This document shows positions 24,546-32,367 of a stretch of 38,065 nt of DNA, piece by piece (position 1 is the stretch's first letter; each line of letters opens with the position of its first letter). The translations under genes were made by a program, and so were the position numbers. The stretch covers positions 1 through 38,065 of the forward strand of contig CAAFUK010000088.1 of the NCBI GenBank assembly GCA_900766165.1, written 5' to 3'. This DNA is from an uncultured Collinsella sp. Its GTDB lineage: Bacteria; Actinomycetota; Coriobacteriia; Coriobacteriales; Coriobacteriaceae. The notes under the pieces are model-generated. The model ran no database searches, was not told the origin of the DNA, and was given only the letters and a program-made list of their open reading frames with translations.

Positions 24546-24564
24546 TTTAACATAAACTGTTAAA
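24546..24564. promoter_or_regulatory. Palindromic operator between permease and DUF2975 genes
   Basis: TTTAACATAAACTGTTAAA has perfect 7-base arms around TAAAC and lies in the 135-base divergent intergenic region. A dimeric regulator bound here could control both directions. The adjacent XRE protein is the obvious candidate, but this is inference. Confidence 0.55.
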
Positions 24565-24601
24565 AAGTAACCTGAGTTTTTTAAATTCTTCGGAGGTTAT
24601 T

Positions 24602-25114
24602 ATGAGTTCCGACAATCGCACTCCCCGGCTTCATTCCTTCCGCATCGCATGTGCGATAGCCTCTGCGACCCTTTGCGCCACCGCCATCGCACAAGTGGCG
24701 TTCTCCTTAAAGCCAGCAATCGAAGTGCTCGACAACCCTGTAATTGCAGACTCCCCCGCGTATCCAGCCCTTGCGATCTCGACATTGGTCCCTGCCGTCA
24801 TCGGTATCGCTACGACCATCCTCAGCGCCGTTCTCGTGTGGACGATCAAGAGCGGAGACCCCTTCAAGAAAGGGTCTGCGACATGCTTGAAGGTGCTCGG
24901 CATTCTCTTCGTTGTTCAAGCTGCCACCAGCCTCTACGCCGGCTCACTCAAAACCTCCGTTTCGATGTTTGGCGGCGAGGGGGCCGTCGGCGCCCAAGAG
25001 ATCGCTTCATCATTCGATTGGACCTCTCTGGTTCTCGGCATCGTCCTGTTCATGCTTTCCCAGCTCTTCTTGTACGCCCGAGAGCTGTACCTCGACTCCG
25101 ACGAGATTGCGTAA
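24602..25114 (+). CDS. DUF2975 membrane protein
   Basis: The 170-residue protein has four hydrophobic segments (about residues 14-34, 55-80, 95-115 and 140-160) and ends in a short cytoplasmic tail YARELYLDSDEIA. The size, four-helix layout and the directly following small XRE regulator match DUF2975 proteins, which are usually paired with YozG-like regulators. GGAGG lies five bases before ATG. The function of the family is unknown; the pair probably senses a membrane-related signal and may control the divergent ABC transporter. Confidence 0.78.
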   Translation: MSSDNRTPRLHSFRIACAIASATLCATAIAQVAFSLKPAIEVLDNPVIADSPAYPALAISTLVPAVIGIATTILSAVLVWTIKSGDPFKKGSATCLKVLGILFVVQAATSLYAGSLKTSVSMFGGEGAVGAQEIASSFDWTSLVLGIVLFMLSQLFLYARELYLDSDEIA

Positions 25115-25123
25115 GGAAACGCC

Positions 25124-25375
25124 ATGCCCGTAATTGTTCGCCTCGACAAGATCATGGCCGAGCGAAAGATTTCCTCGAACGAACTTGCCGAAAGGATTGG
25201 AACCACGCCCGTGAACCTGTCCCGTATTAAAAAAGGGCATATTCGCGGCATTCGCTTCAACACGCTCGAGCAGCTATGCCTCGCCCTTCGTTGCCAACCC
25301 GGAGACCTTCTCGAAGTCATGAGCGAAGAGGATGCCCGAAAGGAGTTCGGACTCGATTGGTCCGCCGAGGATTAG
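25124..25375 (+). CDS. XRE-family transcriptional regulator (YozG-like)
   Basis: This 83-residue protein is a single Cro/CI-type helix-turn-helix: VRLDKIMAERKISSNELAERIG, TPVNLSRIKKGHIRGIRFNTLEQLCLALRCQPGDLLEV. The RLDxIMxxRxxSxxELAxxIGxT pattern is typical of the small regulators found next to DUF2975 genes. The ribosome binding site TAAGGA overlaps the DUF2975 stop codon, so the two are cotranscribed. Immediately after the stop, in the same reading frame, the recombinase fragment begins. Confidence 0.9.
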   Translation: MPVIVRLDKIMAERKISSNELAERIGTTPVNLSRIKKGHIRGIRFNTLEQLCLALRCQPGDLLEVMSEEDARKEFGLDWSAED

Positions 25376-26101
25376 AGGGCGGTCGTACTCGCCCTGCACA
25401 CGGGGATGCGAATCGGCGAGGTCTGCGGCCTTCGGTGGTGCGATGTGGATTTCGAGGCGTGTCTGATCTCGGTCAGGCACTCGGTGGCATACGCGAAGGG
25501 GATGGGCTCGTTCATCAAGGATACCAAGACCCATGACGCCAGGGGTATCCCCATCGACCCGGTCGGCCTACTCCCCTTCCTGAAGGAGACCCACGAGATC
25601 GACTGCGGAAAGCTGCGCTTGCGCGGCCTTACCGGGGCGGTCGAGATCGGGGACTGCTACATCCTGTCGGAGCCGGGCGCGACCTTCGCGACGACAAGCT
25701 ATATCCGCAGGGCGTTCAAGACGTTCTCGGAGACCAACGGCCTCATGGGCACCAACGACGAGCTGATCACGTTCCACGGCCTTCGCCACACGTTCGCAAC
25801 GCAGTGGATCCGCCAAGGCGGCGATATCAAGGCGCTCCAATCGATCCTCGGCCACAAGGACGCCATGGCGACGCTCAACGTCTACGCCGACATCGAGCCC
25901 ATCTCCAAAATCCATAACATGCTGCGCGCCACGCCGTGCCTTTGGCGCGGGCACCTCGGGCCGAGGGTCGATCCGGGTCCCATGTTCCAACAGAGGATCC
26001 AGGAGTCCATCGAGACGCTCCAGGCGTTCGGCTACGGCATCACCGAGCCGGACGACCGAAATATCGCCATACGCGACGTGAAGACGAACAGTTGGCTCTA
26101 G
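25376..26101 (+). pseudogene. Tyrosine recombinase/integrase, N-terminally truncated
   Basis: The open frame encodes the catalytic domain of a phage-type integrase with all active-site residues: Arg in ALHTGMRIGEVCGL, Lys in the KDTKTHDARGIPI region, His and Arg in HGLRHTFATQW, His in LGHKD and Tyr in LNVYAD. The N-terminal arm-binding and core-binding domains are missing, and the frame begins directly at the stop codon of the XRE gene with no ribosome binding site. The first ATG (25406) cuts into the catalytic domain. A tail of about 60 residues follows the Tyr. It is probably an inactive remnant of the element that delivered the neighbouring genes. Confidence 0.8.
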
Positions 26102-26498
26102 CTCACCGAGTACGCGGCAGTGCTGGGCCCATCCCAACTGAGGTCACGGTGGTCCGATAGGGGCGCCGCCCGCGGCATGCGCCGCGGAGCGGTATCCCCT
26201 ACCGAAGGGGCGGGGATGCCCTCCGCTTCCAGTTCGGAATCAGCCGTCGGAGGCGTTCGGCTGACTGCGGGAACGGCCTGTCCGCTCAATGTGTTCGGCT
26301 GAGATCGGAAATCAACCCAACACGAGCCGGACACGCGCCAGACGGCTCTTCCCCGTACGGCCTTCCCCCTTACGCTCATGTTGCAGGCATGTAACGCCGC
26401 AGCGAGCGCGCCTTTTTTGCGCCAGACAGGTACAATGATGAACACTGTACCGTAGCGGAGCGCCCCGCGCGCGCCGCAACCACGCGAAAGGGTTTCCC
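26102..26498. other. Intergenic region with hairpins and repeat copy
   Basis: No gene seen. It holds a short perfect dyad CCGCGGC ATGC GCCGCGG (26170-26187), a hairpin at 26191-26220 (GGTATCCCC/GGGGATGCC arms), the right 65-bp repeat (26252-26316), and a dyad GGTACA/TGTACC (26429-26451) upstream of the ACT gene that includes a possible TACAAT -10 box. Confidence 0.5.
26252..26316 (+). repeat. 65-bp direct repeat, right copy
   Basis: The partner of 20715-20779 in the same orientation, with four substitutions and no indel. No transposase fragment adjoins this copy. It marks the right end of the accessory region, about 180 bases before the conserved ACT-domain gene. Confidence 0.85.
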
Positions 26499-26786
26499 AT
26501 GGCCGAGATCTCGTCCTCCCGCATCGTCATCACCGTCCTTGGCAAGAACCGCCCCGGTATCGTCGCCGGCGTCACCCGTGTTCTGGGCGAGGCCAACGTC
26601 GATATCCGCGACATCACGCAGTCCATTATCGAGGACATCTTCACCATGACCATGCTGGCCGACACCGCCGAGTCCAAGCTCGACTTCGCCGAGCTGCAGA
26701 AGGCCCTGGCCGAGGCAGGCGAGCTTTCGGGCGTCAACGTGTCCATTCAGCGCGAGGACGTCTTTAACTTTATGTACCGCCTGTAG
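26499..26786 (+). CDS. ACT domain-containing protein (UPF0237)
   Basis: This 95-residue protein is a stand-alone ACT-domain pair of the UPF0237 family. It starts with a strand-helix unit, VITVLGKNRPGIVAGVTRVLGEANVDIRDITQSIIEDIFTMTML, the GcvR-like small-molecule binding fold in which NRPGIV is the ligand loop. The family is thought to bind amino acids and regulate enzymes, though the partner is unknown. In many Firmicutes and Actinobacteria it precedes a PFL/DUF711-family gene; here citrate synthase follows after 77 bases instead. Confidence 0.92.
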   Translation: MAEISSSRIVITVLGKNRPGIVAGVTRVLGEANVDIRDITQSIIEDIFTMTMLADTAESKLDFAELQKALAEAGELSGVNVSIQREDVFNFMYRL

Positions 26787-26863
26787 CGAACAAGCCGCTC
26801 GGGGCAGCTTGACGTCATATCGTCCAAGCGCGCCGCCCCAAAGCGGACCGGAGAGGAGCGCGC

Positions 26864-28282
26864 ATGGCCTACGACGCCAAGAAAATCTACTACCGCTTCG
26901 ACGATCACCTGAGCCGCCTGGTTCTGGATTACGAGGCGAGCCGTCAGATTTCGCCCGAAAGCGAAAACCTCTACCACGGCCTGCCGACCGACCCTTATGA
27001 CGAGGACCTGTTTGTCGAGCACAATGTCAAACGCGGCCTGCGCAATGCAGACGGCTCGGGCGTGGTCGCGGGCCTCACTCGCATCTCGGACGTACATGGC
27101 TACAACAAGGTCGACGGTAAGGTCGTGCCCGATCAGGGCAAACTCACGCTTCGTGGCTACAGCATCGAGGATCTGGTCAACAACGCCCAGGCCGAGAACC
27201 GCTACGGCTACGAAGAAGTCGCCTATCTGCTCATTACGGGCTCCCTGCCCACCAAGGAAGAGCTTGACGGTTTTTGCGGACGCCTGGGTGCTTTTAGGCA
27301 TCTGAGCGACGAATACGTCCGCGAGTTCCCCATGACCACGGTGTCGTCGAGCATCATGAACGTGCTTCAGCGCGCCGTGCTGCTGCTCTACGCCTTCGAC
27401 GCCGAGCCCGACGCCATTACACCCGAGCACGAAATCGACGTCGCCATCTCCATGCTGGCGCGTCTGCCCCGCATCGCCGCCTTTGCGCACATGGCATCGG
27501 TCGCCAAGCGCCACGGCTCGGAGATGCACGTGCCGCACCCCACGCCCGGCCTCTCAACCGCCGAAACCATCCTGCAGGTCCTACGCGGCGGCATGGCGTT
27601 CACTCACGATGAGGCGATGCTGCTCGACGTGATGCTCATGCTGCATGCCGAGCACGGCGGCGGCAACAACTCCACGTTTGCCTGCCGCGTGCTGTCCTCC
27701 TCGGCCACCGACCCGTATTCCGCCTACGCCGCGGCTATCGGCTCGCTCAAGGGCCCGCGCCACGGCGGCGCCAACGCCAAGGTCGTGTCCATGCACGAGG
27801 ACATCCGTGCGCATGTCTCCAATTGGGAGGACGAGGACGAGGTCGCAGCCTACCTGGGCAAGATTCTCGACAAGCAGGCCTTCGACGGCACGGGCCTCAT
27901 CTACGGTATGGGCCACGCCGTCTACACGCTGAGCGACCCGCGCGCCGAGGTGTGCCGCCGTTACGCGCGCACACTTGCCGCCAAGAAGGACCTGGGCGAT
28001 GAGTTCGCGCTCATCGAGCGCATTGAGCGCCTGGCACCGCAGGTGATGCGCGACCACGGCATGACTAAGCCCATCTGCGCCAACATCGACCTGTACACAG
28101 GCTTTATCTACAAGATGCTCGGCGTACCCGAGACGCTTTTTACGCCGCTATTCGCCGTCGCCCGCATGGCCGGCTGGTCGGCACACCGCATGGAAGAGCT
28201 CTTCTGCGCGCACCGCATTATTCGCCCGGCTTATCGCCCGGTTATCGAGCCGCTTGAGTACAAGCCGCTCGCCGACCGCTAG
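26864..28282 (+). CDS. Citrate/2-methylcitrate synthase
   Basis: The 472-residue protein condenses acetyl-CoA (or propionyl-CoA) with oxaloacetate. The catalytic triad regions are present: LKGPRHGGANAKV (first His), IYGMGHAVYTLSDPRA (second His) and ANIDLYTGFIYKMLGVP (Asp). GYSIEDLVNN and YEEVAYLLITGSLPT are standard N-terminal motifs. It is longer than typical enzymes owing to an N-terminal addition of about 60 residues. GGAGAGGAG precedes the ATG. The sequence alone does not separate citrate from methylcitrate synthase; in a fermentative coriobacterium it likely feeds glutamate synthesis. A strong terminator follows. Confidence 0.93.
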   Translation: MAYDAKKIYYRFDDHLSRLVLDYEASRQISPESENLYHGLPTDPYDEDLFVEHNVKRGLRNADGSGVVAGLTRISDVHGYNKVDGKVVPDQGKLTLRGYSIEDLVNNAQAENRYGYEEVAYLLITGSLPTKEELDGFCGRLGAFRHLSDEYVREFPMTTVSSSIMNVLQRAVLLLYAFDAEPDAITPEHEIDVAISMLARLPRIAAFAHMASVAKRHGSEMHVPHPTPGLSTAETILQVLRGGMAFTHDEAMLLDVMLMLHAEHGGGNNSTFACRVLSSSATDPYSAYAAAIGSLKGPRHGGANAKVVSMHEDIRAHVSNWEDEDEVAAYLGKILDKQAFDGTGLIYGMGHAVYTLSDPRAEVCRRYARTLAAKKDLGDEFALIERIERLAPQVMRDHGMTKPICANIDLYTGFIYKMLGVPETLFTPLFAVARMAGWSAHRMEELFCAHRIIRPAYRPVIEPLEYKPLADR

Positions 28283-28305
28283 GACGCGGACCGTTATAGA
28301 ACTCG

Positions 28306-28344
28306 AGCGTGGCCAGGGAATCACCGCCCTCGGCCACGCTTTTT
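28306..28344 (+). terminator. Intrinsic terminator after citrate synthase
   Basis: AGCGTGGCC (28306-28314) pairs with GGCCACGCT (28332-28340), followed by TTTTT, 24 bases past the stop codon. Confidence 0.9.
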
Positions 28345-28369
28345 ATGCCAGCAGAAAGGGCTGCATCAA

Positions 28370-29212
28370 ATGATTGTGTTTTCCGATATGGATGGAACGC
28401 TGTTGACGAGCGATAAGCAGATGAGCGATGCCACCTGGGCGATGCTCGACGAGCTCGCTCAACGCGGGATTGAATTTGTGCCCTGCACGGGACGTCCGCT
28501 GTCAGGCATCTTTGAGCCCATCCTCGCCCATCCCGCCGTGCACTATGCCGTCTGCGCCAATGGCGCCAGCGTCTGGCAGCTCGACGACGATGTGCCCACC
28601 GACGCCTCGCGCGCCACGCGCATCTTGAGCCGTCCGCTCGATTGCGGCATTGCCCATCGCATCCATCGCATCGCCGCCGGCCACGATGTGACCTTCGATA
28701 TCTTCGCGGATGGGCAGTGCTTCCTCCCCCGCTCGCTCTACACGCGCCTGGACGAATTCTGCGGCGGCGACCCCCACATCGCGGCTTCGCTCAAGCGCAC
28801 ACGAACACCGATCGACATGGATATCGACAGCAAGATCGACGAGGTCGAGACGCTCGAGCGCATCGCCATGTACTGGCACGACCCGGCTGATCGCGACGCC
28901 ATCGCGGCGGAGCTCGACACGCTCGGAGGCATTGAGGTCACGCGTTCGTACGCCATGAATATCGAGGTCATGGGCGAGGGCGCCACCAAGGGAACGGCCC
29001 TCACGTGGCTCTGCGAGCACCTGGGCGAGCGTCTCGCCGACGCCTGGGCGTTCGGCGACAACATCAACGACATCCCCATGCTGCAGGCAGCGGGCCACGG
29101 CATGGCCATGATTAACGCCGAGCCCAAGGATCGCGAGGCCGCCGATGCCATCACCGAATATGACAACGACCACGACGGCGTCGCCCGCACCATCATGGCC
29201 GCTCTCGCCTAG
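28370..29212 (+). CDS. Cof-type HAD-IIB family hydrolase
   Basis: The 280-residue phosphatase has HAD motif I FSDMDGTLL at the very N-terminus, motif II region CTGRPLSG, and motifs III/IV TKGTALTWL and AFGDNINDIPML. The type IIB cap domain lies in between (about residues 85-190). Cof-type enzymes dephosphorylate sugar phosphates, pyridoxal phosphate and similar small molecules; the substrate is not predictable here. AAAGGG lies nine bases before ATG. It converges with another Cof-type gene at 29332-30126; the two share the fold but differ clearly in sequence. Confidence 0.92.
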   Translation: MIVFSDMDGTLLTSDKQMSDATWAMLDELAQRGIEFVPCTGRPLSGIFEPILAHPAVHYAVCANGASVWQLDDDVPTDASRATRILSRPLDCGIAHRIHRIAAGHDVTFDIFADGQCFLPRSLYTRLDEFCGGDPHIAASLKRTRTPIDMDIDSKIDEVETLERIAMYWHDPADRDAIAAELDTLGGIEVTRSYAMNIEVMGEGATKGTALTWLCEHLGERLADAWAFGDNINDIPMLQAAGHGMAMINAEPKDREAADAITEYDNDHDGVARTIMAALA

Positions 29213-29331
29213 TCATTGGCCAGTCACTGAGGACGTTCTTGAATGACTAGTCGTTGGGGACACTCTTCGCGAAAAAACTGCAAGAACTGTCCCCCACTGC
29301 CGGCAGAAAAGAAACGTCCCCATCTGCCGGA
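29213..29331. repeat. Intergenic repeat-like segment between convergent HAD genes
   Basis: It contains GACGTTCTTGAATGACTAGTC (29232-29252), an inverted relative of a motif near 30305-30334, and several GTCCCC or GGGGAC words. A perfect dyad CCGGCAGA/TCTGCCGG (29300-29330) may terminate the leftward HAD gene, though its loop is 15 bases. Confidence 0.5.
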
Positions 29332-30126
29332 TTAAGCGAGACTCTCCAGCACGCGACGGAGCTCCTGCTGGACGGCGTGGTCGCAGTTACAACCCACCAC
29401 GCGATCGGCCACCGCCTTGAGCGCGGGACGCGCGTTTTCCATCGCGCAGCCCGTGCCGACAAAGCGAATGATTTCGTAGTCGTTCATCGAGTCGCCAAAC
29501 GCCATGACCTCGTCGCGTCCAACGTCGTAATGCTCCGCGAGCTGCGCGATGCCCGAGGCCTTCGATACGCCGGGCTGCATGGCATCGATCCACGCGTTGC
29601 CCGAAGGCGCAAAAGTAAAGAGCTGACCGAGTTCGCGCTGTAGTACGTAAGCGCTGTCCATAACGGCACCGTCATCGCAAAAGATACTCGCCTTGATGAT
29701 ATTTACGCTGGGATCGGGCAGCTCCCAAATGCGCTCGGCATTGGGAAGGTCCTTATCGACCTCACGCACGAACTTGCACTCGTCATCGAGCAAGAAGGAC
29801 TTGGTTCGGTCAAAAAGTGCAAGATGCAGATTGGGAAACGTCGCGACGGCCTGAGCGAGCTTTCGAATCGCCAGGTGCGAATACACCTCGCGGTCTACCA
29901 TCTTGCCGTCGGCGTAGACCTGGGCGCCGTTAGCGGCGACAAAGTCCATCTTGTCGCGAACGGACGCAAAGAACTCGCACAGGCGATCGTAGCGACGACC
30001 TGACGATGCGGCAAAGTGCACGCCATGCTCGCGTAGCGCCAAAATCAGTTCGTAGGTCTCGGGAGGCACCTGGCCGTTTTCGTCAAGCAGCGTGCCGTCC
30101 ATATCGGATGCAATCAGTTTAAACAT
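29332..30126 (-). CDS. Cof-type HAD-IIB family hydrolase
   Basis: The 264-residue protein opens with IASDMDGTLLDENGQ (motif I), has SSGRRYDRL (motif II) and SKASGIAQLAEHY with AFGDSMNDYEII (motifs III and IV), so it is a complete Cof-type phosphatase. The cap domain occupies about residues 85-185. The ribosome binding site AAGGGAG (30134-30140) is seven bases before ATG but is wholly contained in the 3-prime arm of a long leader hairpin, suggesting translational control. The upstream neighbour on the same strand is adenine deaminase. Substrate unknown. Confidence 0.92.
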   Translation of the reverse strand: MFKLIASDMDGTLLDENGQVPPETYELILALREHGVHFAASSGRRYDRLCEFFASVRDKMDFVAANGAQVYADGKMVDREVYSHLAIRKLAQAVATFPNLHLALFDRTKSFLLDDECKFVREVDKDLPNAERIWELPDPSVNIIKASIFCDDGAVMDSAYVLQRELGQLFTFAPSGNAWIDAMQPGVSKASGIAQLAEHYDVGRDEVMAFGDSMNDYEIIRFVGTGCAMENARPALKAVADRVVGCNCDHAVQQELRRVLESLA

Positions 30127-30131
30127 AGAAA

Positions 30132-30193
30132 AGCTCCCTTCGGGCTTGTTGGAATCGAACGTGTATCCGATTCCAACGTACCCAAAGGGAGCT
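30132..30193 (-). promoter_or_regulatory. Leader hairpin burying the HAD ribosome binding site
   Basis: The arms 30132-30157 and 30168-30193 are complementary at 22 of 26 positions with a ten-base loop. The stem base pairs AAGGGAGCT with AGCTCCCTT, which covers the ribosome binding site of the HAD gene. On the minus strand the stem is followed by TTTTCT, so it may also terminate transcripts from adenine deaminase. Confidence 0.7.
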
Positions 30194-30295
30194 CAAATAA
30201 GACTCCGCGGGCGTAAACGTTACAAGGACCTGGCAAATAGCTCACACATGCCAGAGGTCCTACGGTCGCGGCGCCAGGCGACACGCCACCCCGAC

Positions 30296-30334
30296 GGCCA
30301 GTCGTTTAAGAACGTCCCCGATGACTAGTCGGCG
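30296..30334. repeat. Short intergenic repeat overlapping the adenine deaminase stop
   Basis: Read on the minus strand this is GACTAGTCATCGGGGACGTT followed by CTTAAACGACTGGCC, closely similar to the segment starting at 29208 (CCTAGTCATTGG and GACGTTCTTGAATGACTAG). In both places the TAG stop codon of the neighbouring gene lies inside the motif. Confidence 0.5.
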
Positions 30335-32145
30335 TAGGTGAAGGTCGTGACGTCGAACATGCCCTCGGGGCGAATGCGGAGCGTCGGGATGACCGGCAGG
30401 GGCAGGAAGATGATGCCCATGATGGGGTCGAGCGGCGACTCAATACCCATGGCGCGCGCCTTGACCATAAAGTCGTCGTGCTGCGCGGCAACGTCCTCGG
30501 CCGTGCCTTCGCTCATAAGGCCACCGAGCGCCAGCGGAATGCGCGCCACGACCTCTCCGTTGCGCACCAGCACGTGACCACCTTGGCCCACGGCCTCAAC
30601 GGCGGCCATCATATCGGCGGCGTTGTCGCCCACCACGCACACGTTGTGCGAGTCGTGGCCGATCGTGGAGGCAATGGCGCCACCCGTGATGGTAAAGCCG
30701 CGCACCCAGCCACGACCGATGTGCTTGCCGACAAGACCCAGGCCAGCGGGGCCGTCGCCGTCGGCGCCCTCGGCTTGCAGCGACACGCCGCGGCCGTGGC
30801 GCTCGATCAGCATAATGCGACGCAAGTCCTCGTCAGTCTCGGGACGAACCATGCCCGTGATGGCCTTGCCCGGCACCACGTCAATCACGGCTTCGCCCGG
30901 CTTAAAGGCATAGTCGAACACGTCGAGCGATAGCTTCGGCAGCTTAACGGAGGCGCGCAGCTCATCGGCAAGGGCCGCAACCTCGGCCATCTCGGGTGCA
31001 ATCTCGCCCACAAAGGTGCCGTCCTGCGCCACCAAAGCACCGGCGGCATATACGCGATGCGGAGCCGTGGCAAACGTCAGGTCATTGAGCACCAGCAGGT
31101 CGGCACGCTTGCCCGGGGCAATCGCACCGCGGAGCTCGTGCGGGTCGCGGCAGCCGTGATCCAGGCCAAACGCCTCGGCCGTGGAGAGGGACGCCATAGA
31201 GATAGCGACCACGGGGTCGATACCGGCCTCAATCGCCACGCGGCAGGCATTGTCGATCATGCCGGTCGCAAGCGCATCGGAAGGGGCGCGGTCGTCGGTC
31301 GCAAAGCAGCAACGGCGAGCACGGGCGGGGTTTTCCAGCAGCATCGGCGACAGGTTGGCCAGATCATGGCTGCACGTACCTTCGCGCAGCATCACGTACA
31401 TGCCGCGAGACAGCTTGTCGAGCGCCTCCTCGGGAATCGTCGACTCGTGGTCGGCGATAATGCCTGCCGCAGCATAGGCGTTGAGGTCCTTGCCGGCAAC
31501 GAGCGGGGCATGGCCGTCGACCTGTTTGGACGGCGTCTGGTTGGCAGCGTCGATACGAGCACAGGTCTCGGGATCGGCCATAAAGACGCCCGGCAGGTTC
31601 ATCATTTCGCCCAGACCAAAGACATCACCCGGATATTCGGCAAAAAACGCCTGCATATCGGCAGCGGTGATGACGGCACCGGCCTGCTCGTCGGGCAGTG
31701 CGGGCACGCACGAGGGCATCATGTACTTGATGGAAATAGGAGCGCGACGACCGTCCTCGATCATAAAGCGCAGGCCGTCGAGCCCCGCCACGTTGGCAAT
31801 CTCGTGGCTGTCGGCAATGGCAGTAGTGGTACCGCGCGTCGCCGCCATGCGCGCATACTCGGCAGGGCGGATGTTCGAAGACTCGATATGCAAGTGTCCG
31901 TCAATAAAACCGGGGGCAAGATAGCGGCCCTGGCAATCGATGACCTCGGTAGCCTCATACGTACCGGCGGCATCGTCGCGACCATCGTAGAGCACACCGA
32001 CGATCACACCGTCCTTGACGGCAACGCTGCCGGGCGCCACACGCTGGCCATACACGTCGACGATCTGCGCATTGGTAAACAGCGTGTCGATGGGCACGCG
32101 CCCCTCGGCAGCATCGATCACAGTCCTCATGACCTCAACGGACAT
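30325..32145 (-). CDS. ade: Adenine deaminase
   Basis: The 606-residue enzyme of the amidohydrolase superfamily converts adenine to hypoxanthine in purine salvage. The metal-binding motif PGFIDGHLHIESS lies near residue 80, followed by GTTTAIADSHEIANV, the middle-domain GEMMNLPGV and GKDLNAYAAAGIIADHEST, and the C-terminal domain with GGAIASTIGHDSHNVCVVG, all family hallmarks. AAAGGAG is five bases before ATG. It is transcribed leftwards alone or with the downstream HAD gene. No anomaly was seen apart from the repeat covering its stop codon. Confidence 0.96.
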   Translation of the reverse strand: MSVEVMRTVIDAAEGRVPIDTLFTNAQIVDVYGQRVAPGSVAVKDGVIVGVLYDGRDDAAGTYEATEVIDCQGRYLAPGFIDGHLHIESSNIRPAEYARMAATRGTTTAIADSHEIANVAGLDGLRFMIEDGRRAPISIKYMMPSCVPALPDEQAGAVITAADMQAFFAEYPGDVFGLGEMMNLPGVFMADPETCARIDAANQTPSKQVDGHAPLVAGKDLNAYAAAGIIADHESTIPEEALDKLSRGMYVMLREGTCSHDLANLSPMLLENPARARRCCFATDDRAPSDALATGMIDNACRVAIEAGIDPVVAISMASLSTAEAFGLDHGCRDPHELRGAIAPGKRADLLVLNDLTFATAPHRVYAAGALVAQDGTFVGEIAPEMAEVAALADELRASVKLPKLSLDVFDYAFKPGEAVIDVVPGKAITGMVRPETDEDLRRIMLIERHGRGVSLQAEGADGDGPAGLGLVGKHIGRGWVRGFTITGGAIASTIGHDSHNVCVVGDNAADMMAAVEAVGQGGHVLVRNGEVVARIPLALGGLMSEGTAEDVAAQHDDFMVKARAMGIESPLDPIMGIIFLPLPVIPTLRIRPEGMFDVTTFTYAD

Positions 32146-32303
32146 ACATACTCCTTTAACTGTAGAAATAACTGCAGAGCGGACGAGCCTTCACCGCAGC
32201 AAGCCAACAGCCATTGTATGCCCAAACGATGGGTCAACAATACGCCTCTCCGCTTAACGGCACCGCCAAATGACCCCTCCGTCCCCAAGGGATCGTCGTA
32301 ACC

Positions 32304-32338
32304 AAAAAAGGCCGCAGTCGGGATTCCCGGCTGCGGCC
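32304..32338 (-). terminator. Intrinsic terminator after tyrS
   Basis: On the minus strand a stem of GGCCGCAG/CTGCGGCC extended by CGGGA/TCCCG (32310-32338) is followed by six T residues (32304-32309), 30 bases past the tyrS stop. Confidence 0.9.
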
Positions 32339-32367
32339 TTATTGCACTTGTGAGGTCAACTCGCTCG

